This document shows, in pieces, positions 43,878-53,957 of a stretch of DNA of 64,000 bases. The translations under genes were made by a program, and so were the position numbers. Source of the stretch: Verrucomicrobiota bacterium (GTDB lineage: Bacteria; Verrucomicrobiota; Verrucomicrobiia; Verrucomicrobiales; Verrucomicrobiaceae); assembly GCA_025360015.1 (NCBI GenBank), contig JANYCZ010000070.1, positions 37,983 to 101,982 on the forward strand, in the 5' to 3' direction. Under the pieces are notes generated by a model that saw nothing but the letters and a program-made list of their open reading frames with translations, had not been told where the DNA came from and did no database searches. Numbering within the stretch: the first letter of the stretch is position 1; each line of letters begins with the position of its first letter.

Positions 43878-44900
43878 ATGAACACCACCGCACGCATTGT
43901 TGCTATTATTGTCGGCTTGAGCACTGTCTCCGCATTCGCGCAGGTGGATCTGTCAGACCAGTTCCTGCCGATGTTCATGCCGCTGCCTGTCGAGGCAGCC
44001 TCCCCCTCCAACGAACTGACGGAAGCGAAGATCAATCTCGGTCGTCAGCTTTACTTTGAGAGCCGCATTTCCAAAGGAGGCAAGATGTCCTGCAACTCCT
44101 GCCATGTGCTTGACCGATACGGCAACGACAACCTGCCGTTCTCGCCCGGGCATGAAGGCAAGCTCGGTGGACGCAGCTCGCCCTCGGTTTACAATGCCGC
44201 GCTGCACGTCGCGCAGTTCTGGGACGGTCGTGCGGTGAGCGTGGAGGAGCAGGCCAAAGGCCCCGTGCTCAATCCGGTCGAAATGGGCGCGCCGAGCGCG
44301 GAGTTCGTGATCCAAGTACTCAAAAGCATGCCCGGCTATGTGGACGCCTTCAAAGCCGCCTTTCCCGGTGAGGCAGACCCCGTGAACTACAACAACTTCG
44401 GCAAGGCCGTTGGCGCGTTTGAGCGCAAGCTCCTCACCCCCTCCAAGTGGGACGCTTATCTCAAAGGCAACAAGGAGGCTCTCAACGCCGAGGAGAAAAA
44501 AGGCTTTGCCACCTTCGTCAAAACCGGCTGCGTCACCTGCCACAATGGCGTCGGTGTCGGCGGCATGATGTATCAGAAGCTCGGTCTCTTGAAAGCTTGG
44601 CCGGAGCTGACCGACAACGGCCGTTCGGACTTCACCAAGAACGACAGCGAAAAATTCCACTTCAAAGTCCCTAGCCTGCGCAACGTTACCGAGACCGGGC
44701 CTTACCTTCATAACGGCTCCGTCAAAACCCTTGATGAGATGGTCAAGAAGATGGCCGAATACCAGCTCGGCAAGGAGCTCAGCGGAGAAGAAATCGCCTC
44801 CATCGTCTCCTTCCTAAAAGCTTTGAAGGGCGATCTTCCGATGGACTATATTAAAGCTCCCAAGCTGCCAGAAAGCACTGCCGACACGCCCAAGGCCTGA
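43878..44900 (+). CDS. Periplasmic di-haem cytochrome c peroxidase (MauG/CcpA-like)
   Basis: A 340-aa protein starting at ATG 43878 with signal peptide MNTTARIVAIIVGLSTVSAFA. Two haem-c sites: MSCNSCH (Cys72, Cys75, His76) and GCVTCH (Cys218, Cys221, His222). FKVPSLRNVTETGPYLHNGS is the conserved C-terminal block. It reduces hydrogen peroxide in the periplasm using cytochrome electrons. A strong terminator follows. Confidence 0.9.
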   Translation: MNTTARIVAIIVGLSTVSAFAQVDLSDQFLPMFMPLPVEAASPSNELTEAKINLGRQLYFESRISKGGKMSCNSCHVLDRYGNDNLPFSPGHEGKLGGRSSPSVYNAALHVAQFWDGRAVSVEEQAKGPVLNPVEMGAPSAEFVIQVLKSMPGYVDAFKAAFPGEADPVNYNNFGKAVGAFERKLLTPSKWDAYLKGNKEALNAEEKKGFATFVKTGCVTCHNGVGVGGMMYQKLGLLKAWPELTDNGRSDFTKNDSEKFHFKVPSLRNVTETGPYLHNGSVKTLDEMVKKMAEYQLGKELSGEEIASIVSFLKALKGDLPMDYIKAPKLPESTADTPKA

Positions 44901-44936
44901 TCGGTCGGTCCAGACCAATCTTAGCATCAGCCGGGC

Positions 44937-44969
44937 CGCAAGCCCGGCTGATTTGTTTGGAGTTCCACA
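44937..44969 (+). terminator. Rho-independent terminator after the peroxidase gene
   Basis: TCAGCCGGG (44937-44945) and CCCGGCTGA (44953-44961) form a perfect 9-bp stem with a 7-nt loop, followed by TTTGTTTGG. Confidence 0.85.
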
Positions 44970-45015
44970 GGTTCCTTTGCGTTCCCAATCCGGCTGCGTT
45001 TTTTTGCGTTGCTCG

Positions 45016-48000
45016 TTACCGCCTCCGGCGGATGAGCAGCATGCCCAGAGCGAGCACCAGCAGCAGCAGACGCGAAGGCTCGGGTGCGATGACCACGGCG
45101 ATGGTGCCATTGGTCGTGAAGCTGCTGATGTCCCAGTAATAACCTGAACCGGAGATGTCCGGAAGATCGAGGCCGCTGGCTTCATCGCCATTGCCAAGGA
45201 GTGAGCCGGTGTAGGTGAAGCGGCTGTCAAAGGTGGGCGCTGCGGAGAGCCCCGACCAGTCGAGAAGATTGTAAATCATGGGCGCTGTTGGGACAAATCC
45301 TGGGGCTGCGACGGTGAGGTTGCTGTTGAACAAAAGCGTGTTGGTACCGGTGCCCACGATGTTGAGGAGATCGGCCGTGCCACTGGCAGTGATGCCGAGG
45401 ATGATGGTGCTGCCAGATTGGAAATCGAGCGTGCCAGATCCTGACACCGGTTTGAAGTTGAGCGTGCCGTAGCTGGCTTGTGCACTGCTGTCGCCTGCTT
45501 GAATGGTGGAGCCGCTGAGCGCGGTGAAGGAGGAGCCTTGCACGGTGCCGGTGCCGAGAATGGTTGCACTGCCCTGCACGGTGACGGCGCCTGTGCCGGT
45601 GGAGCCCACTCCTGTGCCACCCACTTGCAGCGTGCCGCCTTGGACGACTGTGGTCCCGGTGTAGGTGTTCCAGCCGCCCAGCAGGGCGCTGCCTGTGCCC
45701 GTCTTTGTGAGTGCCATCGTGCCTGTGCCGCTGGTGTTGTCAGTGATGTTTCCCAGATACTGGCCGCCGGTGGCATTGCCGGAGCCGACGGTGAGTGTGG
45801 CGGTGGTGGCGGTGGCGTTGTTGAGTACGGTGCTGCTCGGTGTGCCGTTGAGATTGCCGATGGCCTGGTTGTAGCCGTTCAGATTCATGGTGGATCCCTC
45901 ATTGATGGTGACGGCGGCCGTGCTGGCGACTTCTCCGCTGCCATTGGTCTGTAGCAGCGCCGTGCCCGCAGCACCGTTGACGGAGCCCACGGTCACATTG
46001 GTGGAGATGGCGACTGCGCCGCCCGTTTTCGCGAGGATGACGGTGCCGCTGTTGATGACGGCTCCGGTCGATCCGCCGAAGGTGTTGGAGTCAGAGCCAC
46101 CCAGGGTCAGAGTGCCTGTGCCTGATTTGGTGATCGAGAGATTGCTGCCAGCGAGCACGCCGTTGAAGGTGGAATTGCTCACCGTGGGACTGAGAATATT
46201 GCCAATCGTCAGGATGGAATCGACCGTGGCAGACACTGTGCCTGCGCCGTTCAGCGAGGCAATCGTTTGCGCTGCACCGAGTGAAAGTGTGTCGCCGCTG
46301 CCCACGGTCACCTGCGCGAAGCCGCCGAGCGCGTTCGTGATGTTCAGGTTCACGGTCACTGCGCCGCCGGTGCTGGCGAGATTTACCACCGTGCCGTCCA
46401 CCAGACTGGTCGCTGCTGTGGCGAGGGTGACCGCGCTGGGTGTGGTGCCGCTGTTTTGAAAGGTGAGGGTGCGTGGAGTGATGGCTTGATCATTCAATGC
46501 CGCCAGCGTCAGGGTGGTGGTGGCCGTGGCGGTGCTCTGCACATCAAAGATCGGATTGCCGCCCTGCATGGAGGCGCCGCCGATGCTCACGGCTCCCAGG
46601 CTCAAACCGATGGTGCCTGTGACATTGGCACCCGCTGTGACCGTCAGCTTGTTGCTGCCGATGGTGAGCGCCCCCAGTGTGATCGCAAAGCCGCCCGCAC
46701 CAGAGGTGGCGCGATCCACGGTGATGCCCGAGTCGGACAAAACATTCACCAGGTTGGTCAGTGTGCCGCCTGCATCATAGCCCAGGCTGAGTGTGCCGCC
46801 GTTCAGCGCCATGGCTCCGGTGCCGACGGGGGCGATGACCGTGGCGGCCTGCAGCCGCAGCGTGCCTGCATCGATCTGAGTGATGCCAGTCCGCGCGCTG
46901 CTGGCGGTGCTGGTGACGGTCAGCATGCCGCTGCCGACTTTGGTGAGGAGGAAGCTACCGGTGATGCCGCCCACGTTGTTGACGAAGATGTCACCACTGC
47001 CGCCAATCTTTGCGGCGGCCGCTTGTACCAGCGTGCCGGTCAGGGTGGCCAGCGTGCTGCTGCTGTTGATGATGGCGCCGAGGCCGGTGTGGCCGGTGCC
47101 GCTGACGGAGCTGAAATTGCGGTCAGTGGTTTGCCCATTGAGATCCACTGTGCCACCGATGCTGATGGTCACGCCGCTGGTGGCTCCCAGCGCGATGGCG
47201 TTGTTCAGCTTTAAGATGCCCAGGCTCACGGTTGTCAAGCCGGTGTAGCTGCTCGCTCCGCTCAGCGTGAGGGTGCCGAGGCCGTTCTTGGTGAGGGCCA
47301 GAGTTCCGGTGCCGTTGCTCAAGCTGCCGGTGAAGGCCGTGCTGAGCGGGGTGCTGCTGCTGGCATTGCCCACAGTCAGGGTGAAGACGCCGCTGGCCGT
47401 GACGGTGCCGCTGCCGGTCAGTGATCCGAGCGTCTGCGCTGCGCCGATGTTGAGGATGCTGTTACCATTCACCGTCACCTGCGTCAGCGTCCCCAGCGCA
47501 GCGGCGAGGTTCAGGTTCAAAGTCACACCGGCCTTCGTGCCGTTGTTGAGGGTGACCAGCGTGCCGTCCACCATGCTGGCCATGGCAGTGGCCAGGGTGA
47601 CAATGCTGTTGGTGGTGGAGGTGCCGGAGTTGGCAAAGGTGATGGTTTTGGCCACGCCTTGGTCGCTCAAAGCGCCGAGGGTCAGCGTGGTCGTGCCGCC
47701 AGTCGCCGTGGTGGGGCTTTGCACATCAAAGGTCGGGCTGCCAAGCAGGGTGGTGGCGCCGAAGGTGACGCCCGCATTGGTGCTGGGGGTGGTGACATTG
47801 CTGCCGGCCTGGATGGTCAGGGTCTGCGTGCCGATGGCCAGCACACCGAGCGTGTGAGTGAGGCCGGCACCAGCGGCATAGACATCGGAAATGATGGAGG
47901 AGCTCGCGGTCATTGAAACAGGATAAGCCACCACGGAGGCCGCGCTGCCGAGACTCAGGGTGCCGCCATTGAGGATGATGGCCGCGGCTGAGGTGCCGAG

Positions 48001-51000
48001 GGCGGAAGTGGAATTGCTGATGCGCAAAATGCCTGAGTCAATGCGCGTGGCGGCGGTGCGGGTGCTCGCCTGCGCGGTGCCTGCATTGTCGCCCACAGTC
48101 AAGGTGCCGGTGCCGGTCTTGACGAGGATGTTGTTGCCACTCAGCACTCCCGTGGAGGTGATGCCGCCCGTGCCGCCAATGCTCGCGCCGATGCCGCCGG
48201 TGCCATTGCCCGAACCGACGGTGATCGCGCCGATGGCGGCGGCGGTGCCGCTGTTGTTGACCAAAGCGCCGCCGCTGCTGATGCCCGTGCCATTCAGCAC
48301 GGCGGTGTTGATGGTGATGTTGCCATTGAGATCCAGCACGCCACCGACCTGCACCGTGGCGGCGGAGGTGCTCAGCGAGCTGGTATTTCCTACCACCAGC
48401 GTTCCGGCGTTGATGCTGGTGGCGCCGGTGTAGGCATTGGCGACGGTCAGAGTCAAAGTGCCCGCGCCATTTTTGGTCAGGCCGCCGGTGGTGGTGCTGG
48501 TGATGGAAACCTGAATGCTCAGGCTGTCGCCCGTGGCGTTCGTGCCGATCACCAGATCGCCGGTGCCAGCGGTGGTGAGGCCAGAGGCGCTGCCTTCATT
48601 GGCGATCACGGCTGCGACTCCACCCGTGACCAAAATGCCCCCGGCGGTGTTCGTGCCGTTGTTGATCGTCAGCAGGGTGCCGTTGCTGATCGTCAGTGTA
48701 TCGCCACCGGCGAATTTCAAACCCGCATTGACGATGACCGAACTCGTTTGAGCAAAGGAGCCGCTGATCAGGTAGGGCGTGGTGTTTCCTGCCGCCATGC
48801 TGCTGGTGGCCGTGGTGGTGGCCGCCGCACCGATGACACCGGCTGTGGCTGCGGCGAAGTCCACGCCATTGTAGTAGAGGCGCGGATTGACAATGCCATT
48901 GGTGTTGGCTGCGCCGGAGATGGTCACGCTGGTGCCAGTGGGTGAAACAATGTTCAGGCCCGAGCCCTGTGCGGGCGCGACGAGCGAGGTGAATGTGACG
49001 GCGTTGCTGCCGGAGGCGGGCGCGTCCACCTTCAAGACACCGCTACCGGAGGTGAGGGTGAGTGCGCCAAGCGCCTGCGTGCTGGCCACAGTGGCTCCGC
49101 CGTACTCAAAGGTGCCGCTGCCGGTAAAGGTCAGGCCGGGCGCGCTGCTCCATTTGCCGGTGGTGCCGTCTCCGACCTTCAAGGTGCCGGCATTGATGAC
49201 GATGGCGCCGGTGCTGGTGTTCACGCCTGTGAGCGTCCAGGTGCCCGTGCCGTTTTTGGTCACAGTGCCGGTGGTCGTGCCAATGATGCTGAGGATGCTG
49301 CCATTGCCAGCGCCTGCCAATGTCAGGGCAAAGGTGGCTCCGGAGAGCGTGCCGGCGTTGGTGAGATTGAGCGTGCCACTGTCAGAGGAGATGGTGGAGG
49401 CCGCGCCGAGGGTCACCAGACCGGCGTAGTTGTTCACGCCGCTGACGTTGACGAAGGCACCGGTTTGAATGTTGATGCCACTGGAACCCACGAAGCCCGC
49501 GCCGCCGGAGAGGGCCAGGGGTTCCGCTGTCGTCGTAACGCCACCCTGAATTTGCAGCGTAGCTCCGCTGGAGACGGCCGTGTTGCCGACTGTCGTACCA
49601 AGAGCGGTTGCACTGCGGATGTTGAGGATGCCGGCGCTGACGGTGGTGGTGCCCGAGTAGCTGTTGTCACCGCTGAGGACCAGAGTGCCGAGAGTTGTCT
49701 TGGAAATAAGGCCCGCGACTCCCGAGGCCTGGGTGATGGAGCCGCTGATGGTGAGCAGGTCCGTTGCAGTGGTGACGGAAATCGTGCGCAGCACGGAGCC
49801 GCTGCCCACCGTGGTGAGCTGAAAGGTGCTGCTGATGGTATTAATGCCGGAGAAGCCGAGGGTGCCGGCGGTGCGGTTGATCGCCAGTGTGCCAGAGCCG
49901 GTGACTGTGGCCCCGAAGAAGGTGGCAAGAGTATTCACCGTCAGCATGTGGCCGTTCATGTCCAGCGTGCCGCCCGCATTGATGACAAGAGCGTCGTTCA
50001 GGCCGGCCAGCGCGTAGGCCATCTGATCGTCCGCGCCCAGGCGCACGGTGGCATTTCCCGTGGTGCTGGCAGCCGCAGAGCCGATGGTCATGACAGTAGT
50101 CACTGCGGTGGCCCCGCCCGTCTTGCCCAGAATCAGAGTGCCTGAGTTGACAGTCGTAGCCCCCGTGAAGGTGTTTGAAGCGCTGCCGCTCAGAGTCAGC
50201 GTGCCGAGTCCGGCCTTGGTCAGCGCCAGGGTGCCTGTGCCGTTGGCCAGCACACCGCTGAAGTTGCTGTTTAGCAGCGTGGCGTTGGCGGCATTGCCGA
50301 CGATGAGGGTGAACGCGCCGCTGGCATTGACCGTGCCAGTGCCTCCCAGAGAGCCGAGCACCACGCTGGTGATGCCTGTGGTCAGGGTGCTGTTGCCGTT
50401 CACATTCACCTGGGAAAGGCTGCCCAGCGCACCCGCTATATTCATGTTGACGGTGACGCCTGCATTGGTGCCGTTGTTGATGTTCACCACGGTGCCGTCC
50501 ACCAGACTGGTCGCTGCTGTGGCGAGTGTGACCGTGCTGGCTGCAGCGCCGCTGTTTTGGAAGGTGATGGTGCGCGGACCGATGGCTTGATCGCTCAAGG
50601 CTCCCAGCGTCAGCGTCAGCGCCGCAGCCGCCGTGCTTTGAACATCAAAGGTGGGATTCCCCGGCGCAAGCTGCGCGCCGCCGATGGTGGTGATGCCCAA
50701 GGTCAGGCCGATGGTGCTGCTGGTCACGTTGGCCCCCGGTGTTACCGTCAAAGTGCTGCCGCCGATGGTCAGCGCACCGAGGGTGTCCACGATGCCGCCC
50801 GCGCCTGCGCTGGCGCGATCCACTATGATGGTGGAAGAGGAAAGCACGTTCACCAGATTGGTCATGGTATTGGCCAGATCAAAGCCCAGGCTCAGCGTGC
50901 CGCTGTTTAAAGCATAAGCTCCGGAGCCGATGGGCGTGATGGCGAGTGCTGACTGAATGCGCAGCGTGCCGGCATCGATTTCGTTGATGCCAGTTCGTGC

Positions 51001-53685
51001 GCTGGTGGTGGTGCTGTCAATCACGGTCAGCGTGCCGCTGCCGATCTTGGTCAGCAGGACGTTGCCGGTGATGCCGGTGGCGTTGCTGATAGTGATGCTG
51101 CCAGATCCGCCGATGTTGGAGGCGGACGCCAGGGCCGTCGTGCCGGTGAGAGTCGCCGTGGTGCCGCTGCTGTTCATGAGCGCGCCGAGACTGCCCACAC
51201 CGGTGCCATTGATGGCGCTGAAAATGCGATCTGTGGTCTGTCCATTCAGATCCACCGAGGCACCGGAGCTGATGGTCACCCCGGTGGAAGCGCCCAGCGC
51301 CGTGGTGCTGCCCAGCCTCAAAGTGCCTGCGCTCACCGTGGTCCCGGCGGCGTAGGTGTTGTCACCGGTCAGTATGACCGTTCCCGTGCCCGTCTTGGTC
51401 AGACTGCCGGAGGTGCTGGCTCCGATATTGAGGCGGCCGCTGACGGTGATGGTCCCGGCTCCTCCCAAGGTCAAAGCGAATCCTCCATCAATGGCCGTCG
51501 TGGAGGCGGTGGTGGCGGAGATGAGCAGCGTCGCTCCGGCGTCTGCGCTGATAAAGGTGGGGGCCACCTGAGTGATGAGCGCTGAGATCACATTGCTGCC
51601 GCTGAGGCTGCGGATCGCGCCATTGTTGCTGTCACCCAGGCCGGCCATGCCCGCCAGGGCGCGGTTCAGAGTGACGCCGCCGGAGAGGCCGAGCGTGGCA
51701 CCGCTGGCCTCCGTCAGGGTGACGGTGCCACTGGTGCTCAGCGCGCCGCTGCTGCGGATCTCCAGGATGCCGCTGTCCACCCGCGTGCCTCCGGTGTACG
51801 TGTTGGTCCCGGTCAGGATCGTATGTGAATTTGGCGCGCCGTTGATGACCAAGGTCACCGCGCCGGTGCCGTTGTTGGCGATGACGGAGTTGATCGTCAG
51901 CGTGGAGATGTCGGACTGATTGCTGAGATACAAAGAGCCCGCCGTGTTGTTCACCGTGCCGCCGGCGGAGAGCGTGCTGGTCTGCCCGTTGATGCCGACG
52001 GTGAGATTGAGCGCGCCATTCACGATCTGAATGCCGCCCAAGGTGCTCAAGCGCAGCGTCTGGCCCGTGCCAAGACCGATCTGACGGCTGTTCAAAAGGT
52101 CGTTCATGGAGAGCGTGTTCAAATTGCTCGTGCCTGGGCCCAGCGCCACGGTGCCTGTGGAGGTGTTGTCGATGCTGGCGTTTGCGGTGGTGCTGAATGG
52201 AGCCGTGCTCAGGCTTCCTCCCGTGGTGTACACCACGCTGCCCGCGTAGCCGCTGCTGAGCTGGCCACCGATGCCCTGCGCCCAGCTCCGCCGCCCCAGC
52301 TCGCCGGTGTAGCTGGCCCAGGGGCCGAGAAAGCCGGTCGAGGTGGTGGAGAGGCTGTTGCTGGCCAGAGGATTGTAAACCGCCAGCGTGGAGCTGGTGG
52401 CACCTGAACCCGCCAGCGCCACCGTTCCCAGTGACACATTGATATTGCCACCCACCCCCGCGAGCATTTCGATGCTATTGTAAGTGCCGGCGACGGTGAC
52501 ATTGCCAAAGCGCTGGCTGTTGGTCTGCCCGTTGTTGCCTGCGAGGCGCAGCGTCGTAACTGACACCCCGCCGAAGAGGCTCAGAGCTCCCGGCGTCGTC
52601 AGTCCATTGTACAAAATATCGTTCTGGGGCGAGGTGACCGCTGTGAAATCAAGAATGGTGATGCTGCCTGTGTAAAGGGTGGAGGCCTTTCCCAACGTCG
52701 TCGTACCGCCATAGGTGTTGGCGGCGGCCAGGGAGACGGTGCCGTTGCCATTGAAGGCAAAGTGTGAGAAGCCAAAGTTGCCCCCGCCATCGGTGATGGG
52801 CGCATTGATGATGATGCCCGTGGCATTGCTGCCGCTGCTGGAGTTGTTGATGCCGGCGTCAGCGCTGAGCAGGATGCCGCCGGAAAGCGTCACATTGCTG
52901 GCAGTCAGGCGTATCGCCCCATAGGCGGTGCTGGTGTTGAGCAGGCTGTTGCCAAAACCAGCCAGCGTAAACGGTGTTGAGTAATTGGAGCCCGTTCCGG
53001 CGGTCACGATGGAGCCGCCCGCCTCCACCACCACGCGGCTCACCGTTTGTAGGATACCAGGGCCGACAATCCCCAGGTAAATGCTGCCGCCGACGGTCAG
53101 CGTGCCGGTGAGCTCCGGACTGGTGAGCATGTTCAAGTTCATAAACATGAAGGTCGTCCCCGCGCCATATTTTTGGAAACGCAGGTTGTTGCCCTTGAGG
53201 CGCAGGTTGGCTCCCAGTCCGATGAATTGAGAGCCGCCCGAAGAGCGGTCTTCCATGGAGACGATGCCATTGGTCCCAAAGTCCAGCGTGATGCCAGCCA
53301 CGCTGCCATTCAGGGAATATTGCTGTCCGGCAACGATGCTACCCGTCGTCACCGCAAGAAATCGCAGTTCCTGAAGGGTCATGTTTTCGGTGACGCTGAC
53401 CGCATTGGCCGTGGCCGGCGTCGGCACGCTGGTGCCAAACTGGGCGATGGCCGTGGTCGAATTCACCCACGTCGTATCCGCCGTGCCATTCCACCAGTTG
53501 GAGAGGAGGGTGTTCCAGATCAGGGTGTTTGCTGTGCCGTCCGTATTCTGCGGGCCGGTGACCGTGGTGTTGGCATCCCAGGTCAACTGGGCAGAGGCTG
53601 TGAAGGAGAGCAGCAGGATGAGCGCTGCGGTGAGCCAGCAGGTGCCGAGGGAGCGGCTGACAAAGGTGTGGGGTTGAATATGCAT
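45016..53685 (-). CDS. Giant exported autotransporter-associated beta-strand-repeat protein with PEP-CTERM tail
   Basis: A 2889-aa surface or secreted protein; ATG 53685 begins a long signal peptide (residues 1-35, ending TASAQ). Almost the whole length is PATR-type repeats: LTKxGxGTLTLSG and YxGxTTVxAGTLxLG patterns recur dozens of times. No autotransporter beta barrel is seen at the end. Instead there is APEPSRLLLLVLALGMLLIR followed by Arg residues, a PEP-CTERM sorting signal, implying processing by an exosortase. On a larger scale, blocks of ~400 residues around 830-1200, ~1800-2150 and ~2150-2560 are clearly alike (for example LGALSDQ and VTLATA segments), which indicates duplication. 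Composition is Gly/Thr/Ser-rich, with almost no Cys. An adhesive or matrix role is inferred. Confidence 0.9.
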   Translation of the reverse strand: MHIQPHTFVSRSLGTCWLTAALILLLSFTASAQLTWDANTTVTGPQNTDGTANTLIWNTLLSNWWNGTADTTWVNSTTAIAQFGTSVPTPATANAVSVTENMTLQELRFLAVTTGSIVAGQQYSLNGSVAGITLDFGTNGIVSMEDRSSGGSQFIGLGANLRLKGNNLRFQKYGAGTTFMFMNLNMLTSPELTGTLTVGGSIYLGIVGPGILQTVSRVVVEAGGSIVTAGTGSNYSTPFTLAGFGNSLLNTSTAYGAIRLTASNVTLSGGILLSADAGINNSSSGSNATGIIINAPITDGGGNFGFSHFAFNGNGTVSLAAANTYGGTTTLGKASTLYTGSITILDFTAVTSPQNDILYNGLTTPGALSLFGGVSVTTLRLAGNNGQTNSQRFGNVTVAGTYNSIEMLAGVGGNINVSLGTVALAGSGATSSTLAVYNPLASNSLSTTSTGFLGPWASYTGELGRRSWAQGIGGQLSSGYAGSVVYTTGGSLSTAPFSTTANASIDNTSTGTVALGPGTSNLNTLSMNDLLNSRQIGLGTGQTLRLSTLGGIQIVNGALNLTVGINGQTSTLSAGGTVNNTAGSLYLSNQSDISTLTINSVIANNGTGAVTLVINGAPNSHTILTGTNTYTGGTRVDSGILEIRSSGALSTSGTVTLTEASGATLGLSGGVTLNRALAGMAGLGDSNNGAIRSLSGSNVISALITQVAPTFISADAGATLLISATTASTTAIDGGFALTLGGAGTITVSGRLNIGASTSGSLTKTGTGTVILTGDNTYAAGTTVSAGTLRLGSTTALGASTGVTISSGASVDLNGQTTDRIFSAINGTGVGSLGALMNSSGTTATLTGTTALASASNIGGSGSITISNATGITGNVLLTKIGSGTLTVIDSTTTSARTGINEIDAGTLRIQSALAITPIGSGAYALNSGTLSLGFDLANTMTNLVNVLSSSTIIVDRASAGAGGIVDTLGALTIGGSTLTVTPGANVTSSTIGLTLGITTIGGAQLAPGNPTFDVQSTAAAALTLTLGALSDQAIGPRTITFQNSGAAASTVTLATAATSLVDGTVVNINNGTNAGVTVNMNIAGALGSLSQVNVNGNSTLTTGITSVVLGSLGGTGTVNASGAFTLIVGNAANATLLNSNFSGVLANGTGTLALTKAGLGTLTLSGSASNTFTGATTVNSGTLILGKTGGATAVTTVMTIGSAAASTTGNATVRLGADDQMAYALAGLNDALVINAGGTLDMNGHMLTVNTLATFFGATVTGSGTLAINRTAGTLGFSGINTISSTFQLTTVGSGSVLRTISVTTATDLLTISGSITQASGVAGLISKTTLGTLVLSGDNSYSGTTTVSAGILNIRSATALGTTVGNTAVSSGATLQIQGGVTTTAEPLALSGGAGFVGSSGINIQTGAFVNVSGVNNYAGLVTLGAASTISSDSGTLNLTNAGTLSGATFALTLAGAGNGSILSIIGTTTGTVTKNGTGTWTLTGVNTSTGAIVINAGTLKVGDGTTGKWSSAPGLTFTGSGTFEYGGATVASTQALGALTLTSGSGVLKVDAPASGSNAVTFTSLVAPAQGSGLNIVSPTGTSVTISGAANTNGIVNPRLYYNGVDFAAATAGVIGAAATTTATSSMAAGNTTPYLISGSFAQTSSVIVNAGLKFAGGDTLTISNGTLLTINNGTNTAGGILVTGGVAAVIANEGSASGLTTAGTGDLVIGTNATGDSLSIQVSITSTTTGGLTKNGAGTLTLTVANAYTGATSINAGTLVVGNTSSLSTSAATVQVGGVLDLNGNITINTAVLNGTGISSGGALVNNSGTAAAIGAITVGSGNGTGGIGASIGGTGGITSTGVLSGNNILVKTGTGTLTVGDNAGTAQASTRTAATRIDSGILRISNSTSALGTSAAAIILNGGTLSLGSAASVVAYPVSMTASSSIISDVYAAGAGLTHTLGVLAIGTQTLTIQAGSNVTTPSTNAGVTFGATTLLGSPTFDVQSPTTATGGTTTLTLGALSDQGVAKTITFANSGTSTTNSIVTLATAMASMVDGTLVTLNNGTKAGVTLNLNLAAALGTLTQVTVNGNSILNIGAAQTLGSLTGSGTVTASGVFTLTVGNASSSTPLSTAFTGSLSNGTGTLALTKNGLGTLTLSGASSYTGLTTVSLGILKLNNAIALGATSGVTISIGGTVDLNGQTTDRNFSSVSGTGHTGLGAIINSSSTLATLTGTLVQAAAAKIGGSGDIFVNNVGGITGSFLLTKVGSGMLTVTSTASSARTGITQIDAGTLRLQAATVIAPVGTGAMALNGGTLSLGYDAGGTLTNLVNVLSDSGITVDRATSGAGGFAITLGALTIGSNKLTVTAGANVTGTIGLSLGAVSIGGASMQGGNPIFDVQSTATATTTLTLAALNDQAITPRTLTFQNSGTTPSAVTLATAATSLVDGTVVNLASTGGAVTVNLNITNALGGFAQVTVGSGDTLSLGAAQTIASLNGAGTVSATVDSILTIGNILSPTVSNSTFNGVLAGSNLSITKSGTGTLTLGGSDSNTFGGSTGAVINSGTVILAKTGGAVAISTNVTVGSVNGAAGTALLQTNGSGEVASTAAVTINEGSTMNLNGYNQAIGNLNGTPSSTVLNNATATTATLTVGSGNATGGQYLGNITDNTSGTGTMALTKTGTGSALLGGWNTYTGTTVVQGGTLQVGGTGVGSTGTGAVTVQGSATILGTGTVQGSSFTALSGSTIQAGDSSAQASYGTLNFKPVSGSGTLDFQSGSTIILGITASGTADLLNIVGTGTNTLLFNSNLTVAAPGFVPTAPMIYNLLDWSGLSAAPTFDSRFTYTGSLLGNGDEASGLDLPDISGSGYYWDISSFTTNGTIAVVIAPEPSRLLLLVLALGMLLIRRRR

Positions 53686-53730
53686 GCCCTCTGCCAAAGC
53701 ACATGCATGACCATGCCACCGATCATGCCG

Positions 53731-53765
53731 ACCCCGAATCGCGCAAAGAAGACGCTATTTGTGCA
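53731..53765. repeat. 35-bp upstream element, copy 1
   Basis: It lies 46 bp upstream of the giant repeat-protein gene. It matches 54963-54997 at 31 of 35 positions, in the same orientation; the last 17 bases (AGACGCTATTTGTGCA and one more) are identical. Confidence 0.75.
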
Positions 53766-53868
53766 AGGCGTGGAAGTCATGATGCAGCGCACAAGGCGCG
53801 CCTTTTATTCATGGAGCATTCTTTGCTGCTGCTTTCGAGCGTCTCATGGCATGCGTGAGTTCACCACC

Positions 53869-53920
53869 CTGCGAAAGCGGTAGCTGCGTTCGTTCCTCCC
53901 TGCGCAACCGCACTCCAAAA
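53869..53920 (+). repeat. Dispersed REP-like element, copy A
   Basis: Starts CTGCGAAAGCGGTAGCTGCG and ends GCGCAACCGCACTCCAAAA. Reverse-complement matches occur at 63345-63411 with few changes, and partial copies at 38201-38225 and 63428-63461. It sits in the 272-bp gap between two minus-strand genes. Confidence 0.85.
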
Positions 53921-53957
53921 GCTGCATTCTTCGCGTAGGCCTCTGACCTGCGCGCGG

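Noticed and set aside
53697..53697. TTG 53697 as the start of the giant protein
   Set aside because: ATG 53685 lies four codons downstream with a purine-rich stretch ahead of it; TTG has no better context.
45478..53883. Many plus-strand frames opposite the giant repeat protein
   Set aside because: Val/Pro/Ala-rich shadows produced by the repeated Gly/Thr codons on the other strand.
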